A DNA stretch of 55,043 nucleotides from MESE01 sp036675035 (GTDB lineage Bacteria; Pseudomonadota; Gammaproteobacteria; Burkholderiales; Burkholderiaceae_D): positions 1 through 55,043 of the forward strand of contig JAKFFO010000220.1 of assembly GCA_036675035.1 (NCBI GenBank), read 5' to 3'. A model generated the notes under the pieces. It was not told the DNA's origin, did no database searches, and saw only the letters and a program-made list of their open reading frames with translations. This document shows positions 24,430 through 33,668 of the stretch, piece after piece. The position numbers and the translations under genes are program-made. Position 1 is the first letter of the stretch. Every line of letters begins with the position of its first letter.

Positions 24430-25308
24430 TCCATTCTCCTGAGAAAAGTATTTTTCGCGCCTATGATCAGCGCCGATGCGCGTCGTCGTTGCTTCGGCCG
24501 GTGCCATGGAACATGTCGGACGCAATGCAAAATCATGAAAATAATGATCGGATCAATTCATCATTTGCGGTTTGTCTTACCTTAATAAAAGTTAAGTTAG
24601 TGACAGCGAAAACGAAATAATCCGGGGCATTGCGCCGGCCCATCTTCTCGTATGCGCGATCCGATTCCCTGAACCGGATTGCCCGGCGCTTCATTCAGAG
24701 CAGCTTCGCGAAAGCAATGTTCCCGATGTTGATTAACGTCACATCAAAATTCCAAGTCGCAACGTTGTCTCCTGACTTGCCATGATCTGACTGCCTCAGA
24801 AGATGCGGTTGCTGCCGCAAATGTCTTGCGAAGGTCACTGCCTGCGTCGCATATGCATGGATTCAACATCAACCCCAGTCACCGTACAGCGATATGTTGA
24901 GCGCAGTCTTTCCTTACGAAAAAATACTGCCTCGGAAATTGAAAAAATAAGGTTGGAGTTTTTTCGCGGAAATTTTTTCTGGCGAATCGCGATATGCAAG
25001 TACAACCCGCACGTAAAAAAGTTTGTTCTAAAACAAAAAATTGCTGATACGACCGATCGATTCTTTTAAAAAATATTTTCCTTTGACACACCACAAGACT
25101 GACAGCCCGACGCGCTCTTACATTGTCCCTGCATCAACAGAAAGCCTGAAGGTTGTCAGGTAATCGAGTGATCGTTGGTGGTCGTTTTGTGCTGATTTTT
25201 TTTCAGCTGCGGCCGGTAATTCGCGAAAGCGCGGTAGTGCCCGAATCGGGTGCCCACCTGTCTACAGACGCTTTTGTTTGATTCAAACTCACAGAGAGGA
25301 ACCCTCAA
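24430..25308. other. Long AT-rich gene-free region
   Basis: This is 879 bp of low-G+C sequence between two divergent lipoprotein genes. An 88-codon plus-strand frame at 24803-25069 has no ribosome-binding site and an improbable Cys- and Phe-rich product, so I do not call it. Long A/T runs occur around 24920-25080, which fits a silenced or recently acquired region. TTGACA occurs at 25083, without a matching -10 at normal distance. Confidence 0.5.
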
Positions 25309-26193
25309 ATGTTCAAACGGAAAAATGTATTTATCTCATTGGCAGTCGCCTTGCTCATTTCGGCATGCGGCGGAGGTGGGGGAGATGACCCGGCTCCAGC
25401 GGCTTCGACGCCACCGCCGGCTGCAGGTGGCGGTAATCAAACGCCACCGCCGCCGGTAATCGATGAATCTGTGATGGCAGGCAATCTGCAACTGGTCGAT
25501 CCTGCAGTGATTTTCAACATCACACCAACCGCTGCCGGAATTCCGATCAACGTCGCGCAGTTCGAGCCGAACGCTACCTTGCCTGAAGGCGCAGGAAGCT
25601 TCCCGCGCGGAACGGATGCACCGCTCCAGTCGTTCGGTTTGCGCGTGGTGCCGGAAGATATGGCACCGGGTGGAGCCGGCCAGGCCAAGCGCGTGCGCAT
25701 GGCAATCGATCTCACCGAAGAAACTGCAACCGTCGCGGCTGGCGAAGAGGCTGAAGCACTGCAATTCATGATCGACCAGGTCGATCTCGCGGTCAGCGAT
25801 GCCGGCGAATTGTCGGTCAGCGTTCCTGCAACTGCACAATTGTTCGTGTACACCAAGAACAGTGCCGGCGCAACCGCCAACCAGACCGTTACGGCATTGC
25901 CTGCCGACGCAGTGAGCTTCATCCCTGTTGACGGCGATCAAGCGCTGACAATTGATTTCGACGCTCTGTTTGCCAGCCTGATGGCATCCGCACAAGGCGA
26001 TACCGCAAAGCTGGCGGTGTTCAATAGCGTGAAGGATTTTGCCGGTACGTTCGGTATGGGTGTTACGGTCTCGAACGTGGTGATTCAAAAAGCGGCTGAC
26101 GCGGTTGCGACCGGATCCAGTATTACCGTCACCGGATCAAGTCAGCCTGCCGTCACCGGCGCCGGCTTGCAGGGAAGGCTCAAACTGGAATAA
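25309..26193 (+). CDS. Predicted lipoprotein of unknown function
   Basis: This 294-residue protein has a lipobox LISAC (lipidated Cys20), then a GGGGGDDPAPAAS linker rich in Gly, Pro and Ala (21-50). The body (about 51-294) is acidic, beta-rich and ends with GLQGRLKLE. There are no cysteines after the lipid anchor and no recognisable enzyme motif. The ribosome-binding site AGAGAGGA precedes ATG 25309. It stands alone with its own terminator. The mature domain resembles secreted or surface proteins of unknown role. Confidence 0.75.
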   Translation: MFKRKNVFISLAVALLISACGGGGGDDPAPAASTPPPAAGGGNQTPPPPVIDESVMAGNLQLVDPAVIFNITPTAAGIPINVAQFEPNATLPEGAGSFPRGTDAPLQSFGLRVVPEDMAPGGAGQAKRVRMAIDLTEETATVAAGEEAEALQFMIDQVDLAVSDAGELSVSVPATAQLFVYTKNSAGATANQTVTALPADAVSFIPVDGDQALTIDFDALFASLMASAQGDTAKLAVFNSVKDFAGTFGMGVTVSNVVIQKAADAVATGSSITVTGSSQPAVTGAGLQGRLKLE

Positions 26194-26221
26194 CGTTGCT
26201 GAATTGGTTGTGTAGTGGGGA

Positions 26222-26256
26222 AAATGGAGCGGCGCTGGTGGCTGCTCCATTTTTTT
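26222..26256 (+). terminator. Rho-independent terminator of the lipoprotein gene
   Basis: AAATGGAGC (26222-26230) pairs with GCTCCATTT (26244-26252), followed by T residues. Confidence 0.85.
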
Positions 26257-26388
26257 GTTGGTACTGTCGGCAGAGCATGTCTGTCGTATCGAACGCCAAG
26301 CGTCAAGCGATGGTTCCGCTTCGAGTCTCGTAATATATTTTCGCGTGGTCAAGAATCTGTGCGGTCATGTGCCTGTCGGTCCGCGCCG

Positions 26389-27912
26389 TCACCGCTCACG
26401 CAATGCACGCCGATATTGAATCGCCTCCGCGACATGCGGCTGCCCGATGCTCGCGCTGCGATCGAGGTCGGCAATGGTTCTTGCAACCTTCAACACGCGA
26501 TGATAAGCACGCGCGGACCAGTTCAATCGGATCATCGCGGCGCGCAATAGCTGTTCGCCGGAAGCATCGGGCTGGCAATGCCGATCGATTTCCGCAGTGG
26601 TCAAGCCGTTGTTGGATTTGCCCTGGCGCGACTGCTGCGTTGAAGATGCGCGCTCGACCCGTTTGCCGATTTCCGCGGAAGCTTCGCCGCCGGCTTGCTT
26701 GACCAGATCGTCATGCGGTAATGCGCCGACCTGGATTTGCATATCGATGCGGTCGAGCAGCGGCCCGGAAATCCGGTCCTGATACCGTGCGACATTATCC
26801 GGCGTGCAGCGGCACTTGTTCGACGGATGGCCAAGGTAGCCGCACGGGCAGGGGTTCATTGCAGCAATCAATTGAAAGCGCGCCGGAAAGTCGGCCTGGC
26901 GTGCGGCACGGGAAATCGTGATCTGGCCGGACTCAAGCGGCTCGCGCAATACTTCCAGCACGCGTCTGTCGAACTCCGGCAGCTCATCCAGGAACAGGAC
27001 ACCGCGATGCGCCAGCGAAATCTCGCCCGGACGCGGCGTGCTGCCGCCGCCGACCAGTGCCACGCCGGATGCGGTGTGATGCGGCGCGCGATACGGCCGG
27101 ACTTTCCAGCGCGCAGTCGTAAAGCCGCTGGTGAGCGATTGGACTGCTGCCGATTCCAGCGCCTCTTCATCGGTCATCGATGGCAATATGCCCGGGAAGC
27201 GTGCGGCCAGCATCGATTTCCCTGTTCCGGGTGGCCCGACCATCAACACGCTATGGCCGCCGGCCGCCGCAACTTCGAGCGCGCGCTTGGCTTGCTGCTG
27301 GCCTTTGACGTCCGCAAAATCGAGATAGCGCGGCGCCGTGGTATTTGCGGTCGCGTGATGCCGCGTCAATCGTGCATCGGCATCGGCTGCGGCAAAGTGC
27401 GCGCAGACATGCAACAAAGAATCCGCCGGATATATTGTCGCGTTGCCGACCAGCGCCGCTTCGTCGGCATTGGCGCGGGGAAGAATAAAGGAGCGCTGAC
27501 TGCCTGATGCATCGCCGTCGCGATGCATCGCAAATGTCATCGCTAGCGCACCGCGTATCGGGCGCAATTCGCCTGATAGCGACAGCTCGCCCGCGAATTC
27601 ATACTGATCGAGCGCATCGGACGGCATCTGCCCCGATGCGGCCAGGATGCCGAGCGCAATTGGAAGATCGAAACGGCCGGATTCCTTCGGCAAATCGGCC
27701 GGGGCGAGGTTGACGGTGATGCGCCTGGCCGGAAATTCAAATCGTGCATTCTGCAATGCCGCGCGGACCCGGTCCTTGGATTCCTTTACTTCGGTTTCCG
27801 GCAAGCCGACGATGGTAAAGGACGGCAAGCCGTTGGCCAGATGCACCTCGACCGTCACTTCGGGCGCGTGCATGCCCGCCAGCGCACGGCTTTTCAGGAC
27901 CGCCAGGCTCAT
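26389..27912 (-). CDS. comM: YifB/ComM family Mg-chelatase-like AAA+ ATPase
   Basis: The product is 507 residues. It has an N-terminal Lon-like domain (SLAVLKSRALAGMHAPEV, later GLPETEVKESKDRVRAA). The Walker A site is GPPGTGKSMLA near residue 225, and the Walker B region is HRGVLFLDELPEF. A CPCGYLGHPSNKCRC cysteine cluster and the C-terminal helical lid (RLNWSARAYHRVLKVARTIADL) complete the family pattern. ComM helicases promote branch migration during natural transformation and may help other recombination. It overlaps ubiK by 4 bp (ATGA). Confidence 0.9.
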   Translation of the reverse strand: MSLAVLKSRALAGMHAPEVTVEVHLANGLPSFTIVGLPETEVKESKDRVRAALQNARFEFPARRITVNLAPADLPKESGRFDLPIALGILAASGQMPSDALDQYEFAGELSLSGELRPIRGALAMTFAMHRDGDASGSQRSFILPRANADEAALVGNATIYPADSLLHVCAHFAAADADARLTRHHATANTTAPRYLDFADVKGQQQAKRALEVAAAGGHSVLMVGPPGTGKSMLAARFPGILPSMTDEEALESAAVQSLTSGFTTARWKVRPYRAPHHTASGVALVGGGSTPRPGEISLAHRGVLFLDELPEFDRRVLEVLREPLESGQITISRAARQADFPARFQLIAAMNPCPCGYLGHPSNKCRCTPDNVARYQDRISGPLLDRIDMQIQVGALPHDDLVKQAGGEASAEIGKRVERASSTQQSRQGKSNNGLTTAEIDRHCQPDASGEQLLRAAMIRLNWSARAYHRVLKVARTIADLDRSASIGQPHVAEAIQYRRALRER

Positions 27913-28154
27913 TGATTGTTCTTGAGCTGCGCTTCCAGTTCGGCAACACGCGCCTCCAGCGCTTCCAGCTTGGCGCGGGTCTTCGCCAGCACTTGTGTCT
28001 GAACTTCGAAATCCTCGCGCGTGACCAGGTCAAGTTTTGAAAAGCCCTGGCTCATCATCGCTTTCACGTTTTTCTCGATGTCTTTGGCAGGCGAGTTTTC
28101 CAGTGCCTGGTTGATTTTGGATTGCAAGTCGTTAAAGAAATTTGGTTTATCCAT
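27909..28154 (-). CDS. ubiK: UbiK (YqiC/BMFP) ubiquinone biosynthesis accessory factor
   Basis: This 81-residue protein starts MDKPNFFNDLQSKINQALEN. The C-terminal half is a heptad-rich coiled coil (EALEARVAELEAQLKNNQ) that trimerises in this family. UbiK binds UbiJ and lipids and helps aerobic ubiquinone biosynthesis. Another ATG five codons upstream (28169) is possible; neither has a strong ribosome-binding site, and I chose the one that gives the conserved N-terminus. The stop overlaps the comM start. Confidence 0.8.
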   Translation of the reverse strand: MDKPNFFNDLQSKINQALENSPAKDIEKNVKAMMSQGFSKLDLVTREDFEVQTQVLAKTRAKLEALEARVAELEAQLKNNQ

Positions 28155-28309
28155 TATTCGGTCGTCCATTTAGGTGAATGCGCACTATTTGCAGGCGTGC
28201 CAAATCGGTGCGCTCAATTGTGGTGCGTTGTTCGCGCCCAGCCAGCTTCGATCATAGGGCAATCGTACGTTTAGTGGTGAAAAGGATGAGGTACGTACAT
28301 AAAAATACC

Positions 28310-28325
28310 TGGCACGCGTCCTGCT
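28310..28325 (+). promoter_or_regulatory. Sigma-54 promoter of torF-glnK-amtB
   Basis: TGGCACGCGTCCTGCT fits the -24/-12 consensus TGGCACG-N4-TTGCW with one mismatch; GG (28311-28312) and GC (28323-28324) are ten bases apart. The torF start lies 60 bp downstream. This is what nitrogen-controlled (NtrC-activated) glnK-amtB operons have. Confidence 0.7.
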
Positions 28326-28385
28326 AATAGTGCTTCAGGAAAATATTTATATCCGTTCTGTTTCGACCATACCAAGGGGAATGCC

Positions 28386-29156
28386 ATGAAAAAATTATTG
28401 CTGACTGCCGCTGTATTCGCATGCTTTGCGCCGCCCGCTTTCGCGGCTGAACCGGAATCGCCGCACAGTTTTAGCGGCAACCTGACGCTCGCATCGGATT
28501 ACCGCTTCCGTGGCATTTCCCAGACATTCAAGCATCCAGCGCTGCAGGGCGGATTCGATTATGCGCATTCGAGCGGCATTTACCTCGGGAACTGGAACTC
28601 CACCATCAGCAGCGCGCAGTTCGGCAATACCGCCGGCATCGAAATGGATTTCTACGGCGGCTACAAATTCAACCTGGCTCCGGATCTGGCGGCAGATGTA
28701 GGCGTTCTGTATTACTACTATCCTGGTGCGTCGATCGGCGCGACCGGTGAGAGATATAACAATACCGAGCTTTATTTCGGCGCGTCGTACAAATGGTTTT
28801 CGGCCAAGTACAGCTATAACGTCAGCGACTTCTTCGGATTGAACGCGTCGTCCGGCGGCGCCAATGGCGATTCGAAGGGCTCAGGTTATCTCGACTTGAA
28901 TGCCAATTTTGAAGTCGCCGACAAGACGACGCTGGGCTTGCATGTCGGTCACCAATGGGTCAACAACTACGGAAACCTGAATTACACCGACTACAAGATC
29001 GGCGTAAGTCGCGACTTCGGTTTTGCAACGCTCGGCGCCGCAGTGGTCGGCACCGATGCCGACAGCGCTGCGTATCCGAACGTGGTGAATGGCTCGGGCA
29101 AATCCAAGGATGTTACCGATACGACGCTGGTGCTATCCATCAGCAAAACCTTTTAA
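28386..29156 (+). CDS. TorF family putative porin (nitrogen-linked outer membrane protein)
   Basis: This 256-residue protein has a signal peptide (1-20, cleavage after PPAFA). The mature beta-barrel has repeated amphipathic strands (LTLASDYRFRGISQT, DFYGGYKFNLAPDLAADVG, LYFGASYKWFSAKYSYNVS) and ends in the aromatic Phe of SISKTF, typical of outer membrane proteins. It belongs to the TorF/Gcw_chp group. Its place before glnK and amtB behind a sigma-54 promoter suggests that it lets ammonium or a nitrogen source cross the outer membrane under nitrogen limitation; this role is inferred. Confidence 0.85.
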   Translation: MKKLLLTAAVFACFAPPAFAAEPESPHSFSGNLTLASDYRFRGISQTFKHPALQGGFDYAHSSGIYLGNWNSTISSAQFGNTAGIEMDFYGGYKFNLAPDLAADVGVLYYYYPGASIGATGERYNNTELYFGASYKWFSAKYSYNVSDFFGLNASSGGANGDSKGSGYLDLNANFEVADKTTLGLHVGHQWVNNYGNLNYTDYKIGVSRDFGFATLGAAVVGTDADSAAYPNVVNGSGKSKDVTDTTLVLSISKTF

Positions 29157-29190
29157 TCCAATCCTCCAATCCATAACGCAAGAGGCTCAC

Positions 29191-29529
29191 ATGAAACTGA
29201 TTACCGCAATCATCAAGCCATTCAAACTGGATGAAGTACGCGAAGCCTTGTCGGCAATGGGCGTGCAAGGAATTACCGTGACCGAGGTCAAGGGTTTCGG
29301 TCGCCAGAAAGGCCACACCGAGCTGTACCGGGGCGCCGAGTATGTGGTTGATTTCCTGCCGAAAACCAAGATCGAAGCGGCGGTCGACGACGCCATCGTC
29401 GAGCGCGCAATCGAAGCGATCGAAACCGCGGCGCGGACCGGAAAAATCGGTGACGGCAAGGTCTTTGTCTATGACCTGGAGCAGGTCGTACGGATTCGTA
29501 CCGGTGAAACCGGCAACGACGCACTTTAA
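29191..29529 (+). CDS. glnK: Nitrogen regulatory protein P-II (GlnK)
   Basis: This 112-residue signal protein starts MKLITAIIKPFKLDEVREAL. The T-loop is intact, with uridylylation site Tyr51 (HTELYRGAEY), and the ATP/2-oxoglutarate-binding segment TGKIGDGKVFVYD is present. It senses 2-oxoglutarate and energy state and, when not uridylylated, blocks AmtB. The name glnK rather than glnB rests on adjacency to amtB, nine bases downstream. AGAGG precedes the ATG. Confidence 0.9.
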   Translation: MKLITAIIKPFKLDEVREALSAMGVQGITVTEVKGFGRQKGHTELYRGAEYVVDFLPKTKIEAAVDDAIVERAIEAIETAARTGKIGDGKVFVYDLEQVVRIRTGETGNDAL

Positions 29530-29538
29530 GGAGCTGAC

Positions 29539-30954
29539 ATGAAAAAGCAATTTGCAAGATTCGCGGCCGCCGGCATGCTGTTGCTCGCAGTCGGGTTTTT
29601 ACCGGCTGCGCTGGCAGCGGACGAACCCGGCGCGAACACGGAAGCCGCGGTAACCACTGCTGCCGATACGCCGGCCGCACCCGCGGCTGCGCAGGCACCT
29701 CAGGCGTCGCCGCCTGCGGCTGCTACGGCTGCTCCGGCACTCGATTCGGGTGATACCGCCTGGATGCTGACCTCCACCATGCTGGTTATCCTGATGACGA
29801 TACCGGGCCTCGCGTTGTTCTATGGCGGCCTCGGTCGTTCCAAGAACATGCTGTCGGTGCTGATGCAGGTATTCGTGGTTTTCTCGCTCATCATGATTCT
29901 GTGGGCGATCTACGGATATTCGCTGACGTTCGGAGGCGAGGGCACGTTTTTCGGCGGTTTCGACAAGCTGTTCCTGAAAGGTATCGCAGCCGATACGCTG
30001 GCGGGGGCGTTGCCGACCATTCCCGAATATGTGTTCGTGGCGTTCCAGGCGACGTTCGCAGCCATCACCTGCGCACTGATCGTCGGTTCTTTTGCGGAGC
30101 GCATCAAATTCTCCGGCGTGCTGCTGTTTTCGACGCTCTGGTTTACCTTCAGCTATATCCCGATGGCGCATATGGTCTGGGGCGGCGGCTTGCTGGCTCA
30201 GGATGGCGCACTCGATTTTGCCGGCGGCACCGTGGTCCACATCAATGCCGGCATCGCCGCGCTGGTCGGCGCCTATATGGTCGGCAAGCGCCTCGGTTAC
30301 GGCAAGGAAGCGATGACCCCGCACAGCCTGACCCTGACCATGGTGGGTGCGTCGCTGCTGTGGGTGGGCTGGTTCGGTTTCAATGCGGGTTCTGCGGGAG
30401 CAGCCAACGGTGTGGCGGGGCTGGCCTTCGTCAATACCGTGCTCGCGACCGGCGCGGCCACCTTGTCCTGGATTGCCGGCGAAGCGCTGAGCAAGGGCAA
30501 GGGTTCCATGCTCGGTGCGGCGTCCGGTGCGGTAGCAGGACTTGTCGCGGTAACGCCGGCGGCCGGTTTCGTCGGCCCGATGGGTTCGATCGTGCTTGGC
30601 CTGGTGGCCGGCGTGGTGTGCCTGTGGGGTGTCAATGGCCTGAAGAGAATGCTCGGCGCGGATGATGCGTTCGATGTGTTCGGCGTACATGGCGTAGGCG
30701 GCATCGTCGGCGCGCTGCTGACCGCCGTATTCGCTGCACCGGCGCTGGGCGGGATGCAGGCCGATGACTACGCGATCGGGCACCAGTTATGGGTACAGTT
30801 AAAGAGTGTACTGCTGACCGTCGTATGGTCAGGCGTGGTGGCTTTCGTGGCCTTCAAGCTGACCGATCTGACGGTGGGGCTGCGGGTGACCGAGGAAGAA
30901 GAACGGGAAGGGCTGGATATCGCCAGTCACGGGGAATCCGCCTATCACTTCTGA
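29539..30954 (+). CDS. amtB: Ammonium transporter AmtB with long N-terminal leader
   Basis: This 471-residue trimeric ammonium channel has a signal peptide (about 1-26) and an Ala/Pro/Thr-rich linker (about 27-69) before the 11-helix core starting near GDTAWMLTST. Both channel histidines of the twin-His pore are present (VVHINAGIAALVG and FGVHGVGGIVGALL). The core is full length. The linker is unusual relative to E. coli AmtB, though similar extensions are known in Burkholderiales. It is cotranscribed with glnK and ends 27 bp before a terminator. Confidence 0.93.
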   Translation: MKKQFARFAAAGMLLLAVGFLPAALAADEPGANTEAAVTTAADTPAAPAAAQAPQASPPAAATAAPALDSGDTAWMLTSTMLVILMTIPGLALFYGGLGRSKNMLSVLMQVFVVFSLIMILWAIYGYSLTFGGEGTFFGGFDKLFLKGIAADTLAGALPTIPEYVFVAFQATFAAITCALIVGSFAERIKFSGVLLFSTLWFTFSYIPMAHMVWGGGLLAQDGALDFAGGTVVHINAGIAALVGAYMVGKRLGYGKEAMTPHSLTLTMVGASLLWVGWFGFNAGSAGAANGVAGLAFVNTVLATGAATLSWIAGEALSKGKGSMLGAASGAVAGLVAVTPAAGFVGPMGSIVLGLVAGVVCLWGVNGLKRMLGADDAFDVFGVHGVGGIVGALLTAVFAAPALGGMQADDYAIGHQLWVQLKSVLLTVVWSGVVAFVAFKLTDLTVGLRVTEEEEREGLDIASHGESAYHF

Positions 30955-30980
30955 TCCGATCATCGGGTTTTATCGGAAAG

Positions 30981-31005
30981 CGCCTCTTCGGAGGCGTTTT
31001 TTTTT
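30981..31005 (+). terminator. Rho-independent terminator after amtB
   Basis: CGCCTC-TTCG-GAGGCG (30981-30996), a stable UUCG-type loop, is followed by nine T. Confidence 0.95.
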
Positions 31006-31320
31006 GAAGATTGCGGACAATCGGTGTACGGCGCAGTGTACTGAGGCAGGCTCCGCACCGCAACGTGCCGGCAAATTGGCGGCGTTAAATTGGCGGCCTC
31101 AAGCAACGCGCCGCGCGGACGGCAAGCTTATGTTTTGCCAGCGGCACGAATTCGAAACATTTGCGGAACAGTTGCTGGCAGGTGATTCTTTTGGTCGCAA
31201 ACCTTTTAAAACAAGTGGGCGGCCCTCATTTGATGTTGTTCGCCGCGCTCAGCACGCATATCGTTGATTCCCGTTAAAATCGGCATCAGGTACAGTCTTA
31301 AGCTTACAAAAGGTTTTTAT
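31006..31320. other. Gene-free region upstream of gshA
   Basis: This stretch holds the presumed gshA promoter and an 11-bp direct repeat AAATTGGCGGC at 31073-31083 and 31087-31097. No gene is supported. Confidence 0.4.
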
Positions 31321-32619
31321 ATGGTTCCGCATCTCGTCACGGCCTTGAACGGCCCATTGCTCGATCTCGAGAAAAAAATCCTCGCAGCCACACCGGCCAT
31401 CGAACGCTGGTTCCGGCTCGAATGGCAGGAGCATACCCCGCCGTTTTATTGTTCGGTCGATTTGCGCAATGCCGGCTTCAAGCTTGCACCTGTTGATACC
31501 AACCTGTTCCCCGGCGGTTTCAATAACCTGTCGCCTGAAATGTTGCCGCTGGCGGTGCAGGCGGCGATGGCGGCGATCGAGAAATATTGTCCGGATGCCA
31601 AAAATCTGTTGATGATTCCGGAAAATCATACCCGTAACACTTTTTACCTGCAGAACGTCGCTCGGTTGATGCAGATATTCCGCCAGACCGGGCTCAATGT
31701 ACGGCTCGGCACATTGTCGCCCGATGTCAGGGAACCGACTCCGATCGAGCTGCCGGACGGCAGCACGATTACCGTCGAGCCGCTCGAAATCCTGAATAAC
31801 GGCCGCCGCGTCGGCCTGAAGAACTTCGATCCCTGCACCATCCTGTTGAATAACGATTTGTCATCCGGCCTGCCGTCGATCCTGGACGGTTTGAACGAAC
31901 AAAACGTGTTGCCGCCGTTGCATGCAGGATGGGCGGTACGGCGCAAGACCAACCACTTTGCCGCCTACGATGAAGTGGTCAAGAAATTTTCGAAAATGAT
32001 CGACGTCGACCCATGGATGCTGAATCCCTATTTCGGCAAATGCGGCGAAATCAATTTTAACGAGCGCGCCGGTGAAGACTGCCTGGCGTCGAACGTCGAT
32101 ACGCTGCTGGCGAAAATCCGCAAGAAGTACAAGGAATACGGCATCAAGGAGACGCCGTTCGTGATCGTCAAGGCCGATGCCGGCACTTACGGCATGGGCA
32201 TCATGACGGTGCGGGACGCCAGCGAAGTCAAAGATCTCAATCGCAAGCAACGCAACAAAATGTCGGTGATCAAGGAGGGCGTTGAGGTCACCGATGTAAT
32301 CATCCAGGAAGGGGTGCATACATTCGAGCGCATCAATGACTCGGTGGCCGAACCGGTGGTGTACATGATCGATCGTTACGTGGTGGGCGGGTTCTATCGC
32401 GTGCATGCAGAACGAGGCGTCGATGAAAACCTGAATTCGCCCGGCGCGCATTTCGTCCCGCTCGCATTTGCACAGCAGCATGCGCTGCCCGACCTGCTGG
32501 CCAAGCCCGGCACGGCCGCACCGAATCGCTTCTATATGTATGGTGTGGTGGCGCGTCTCGCGCTTTTGGCCGCATCCCTGGAATTGGAAAAAACCGATCC
32601 CAACCCTGAAATTTACTGA
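31321..32619 (+). CDS. gshA: Glutamate-cysteine ligase, proteobacterial (ATP-grasp-like) type
   Basis: This 432-residue enzyme catalyses the first step of glutathione synthesis. It belongs to the distinct betaproteobacterial class (TIGR02049-type), not the E. coli GshA family. Marks are FYCSVDLRNAGFKLAPVDTN, LFPGGFNNLS, FVIVKADAGTYGMGIMTV and RYVVGGFYRVHAERG. I chose ATG 31321 (MVPHLVTALNG) over an in-frame ATG at 31264 because AAAAGG sits nine bases upstream and homologues start here. gshB follows after 17 bp. Confidence 0.92.
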   Translation: MVPHLVTALNGPLLDLEKKILAATPAIERWFRLEWQEHTPPFYCSVDLRNAGFKLAPVDTNLFPGGFNNLSPEMLPLAVQAAMAAIEKYCPDAKNLLMIPENHTRNTFYLQNVARLMQIFRQTGLNVRLGTLSPDVREPTPIELPDGSTITVEPLEILNNGRRVGLKNFDPCTILLNNDLSSGLPSILDGLNEQNVLPPLHAGWAVRRKTNHFAAYDEVVKKFSKMIDVDPWMLNPYFGKCGEINFNERAGEDCLASNVDTLLAKIRKKYKEYGIKETPFVIVKADAGTYGMGIMTVRDASEVKDLNRKQRNKMSVIKEGVEVTDVIIQEGVHTFERINDSVAEPVVYMIDRYVVGGFYRVHAERGVDENLNSPGAHFVPLAFAQQHALPDLLAKPGTAAPNRFYMYGVVARLALLAASLELEKTDPNPEIY

Positions 32620-32636
32620 TACCGGGACAGGTTCTC

Positions 32637-33575
32637 ATGAAAATCGCCTTTGTCGCCAATCCGCTTTCGACGTTCAAGACTTACAAAGACACGACTTATG
32701 CAATGATCGTGGAGGCCGGCCGGCGCGGCCATGAAATTCATGCGCTGGAGCACGCCGATCTGGCGTTTGAAGGCGGCGCGGTAGCGGCCAACGTGGCGCA
32801 TATCACGCTTACCGGCGACCCGGATGACTGGTATCGCGCCGCCGTGCCGGTTTCGCGATCGCTGAGCGAATTCGATGCGGTAGTCGAACGGACCGATCCA
32901 CCGTTCGACATGGAATACATCTATGCGACCTACTTGCTGGAACTGGCGGAAATGCAGGGTGCCCGCGTGTTCAACAAGCCGGCGGCAATACGCAGCCACA
33001 ATGAAAAACTGGCGATCGCACAATTTCCGCAATTTCTTCCGCCGACCCTGGTGACTGGCGATACGGCGCGGATACGCGCGTTTCACCGCGAGCACCAGGA
33101 CATTATCCTGAAGCCGCTGGACGGCATGGGCGGCGCGGGTATTTTTCGCGTCAGACAGGATGAATTGAATCTAGGTTCGATCATCGAGACGCTGACCCTG
33201 AACGGCAGCCGTACCATCATGGTGCAGCGCTTTATTCCGGAAATCGCGGCCGGCGACAAGCGGATTTTGTTAATTGGGGGCAAAATAGTGCCGTATTGTC
33301 TTGCGCGGATTCCTCAAGGCGGTGAAGTGCGCGGCAACCTGGCGGTCGGCGGGCTGGGAGTGGCACAAGCGGTCTCGGCGAGGGATCGTGAAATCGGCGA
33401 GACACTTGCGCCCATTCTATATAAGCGCGGATTATTGCTGGTAGGATTGGATGCGATCGGTGACTACCTGACGGAATTGAATGTCACCAGCCCGACATGT
33501 TTTCAGGAAATCGAACAACAAACGGGTTGCAAGGTGGCTGAGATGTTCATCGATGCGCTGGAAGCAGCGGTTTGA
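32637..33575 (+). CDS. gshB: Glutathione synthetase
   Basis: The product is 312 residues and adds glycine to gamma-glutamylcysteine. The N-terminal part starts MKIAFVANPLSTFKTYKDTT, followed by the RTDPPFDMEYIYATYLLE segment typical of GshB. The ATP-grasp domain has ILKPLDGMGGAGIFRV (near residue 158), the metal-binding YCLARIPQGGEVRGNLAVGG and DYLTELNVTSPT. It is one operon with gshA. The PTS genes begin 93 bp downstream and may have their own promoter in the intervening AT-rich stretch. Confidence 0.95.
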   Translation: MKIAFVANPLSTFKTYKDTTYAMIVEAGRRGHEIHALEHADLAFEGGAVAANVAHITLTGDPDDWYRAAVPVSRSLSEFDAVVERTDPPFDMEYIYATYLLELAEMQGARVFNKPAAIRSHNEKLAIAQFPQFLPPTLVTGDTARIRAFHREHQDIILKPLDGMGGAGIFRVRQDELNLGSIIETLTLNGSRTIMVQRFIPEIAAGDKRILLIGGKIVPYCLARIPQGGEVRGNLAVGGLGVAQAVSARDREIGETLAPILYKRGLLLVGLDAIGDYLTELNVTSPTCFQEIEQQTGCKVAEMFIDALEAAV

Positions 33576-33668
33576 TCGTCGACGGTCTTTCTACGTATGG
33601 GCCGCGGGAGGCGGTCCTGCATTCCTTTGGTCGCGCAATTTGGTAATTAATTTTTTTCGTAAGCCATC

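Noticed and set aside
24803..25069. 88-codon plus-strand frame in the AT-rich gap
   Set aside because: Composition is improbable and there is no ribosome-binding site or family resemblance.
28201..28230. NtrC binding sites upstream of the sigma-54 promoter
   Set aside because: Two GGTGCG half-sites occur in direct orientation, but no palindrome close to the NtrC consensus is present, so I do not annotate them.
29599..30783. 394-codon open frame antisense to amtB
   Set aside because: It is a shadow of the Ala/Gly-rich amtB frame; the product is low-complexity, His/Arg/Gln-rich and has no ribosome-binding site.
31073..31097. 11-bp direct repeat before gshA as a regulatory array
   Set aside because: Only two copies with a 14-bp period exist, no dyad symmetry, and no link to a known regulator; recorded only inside the gap description.
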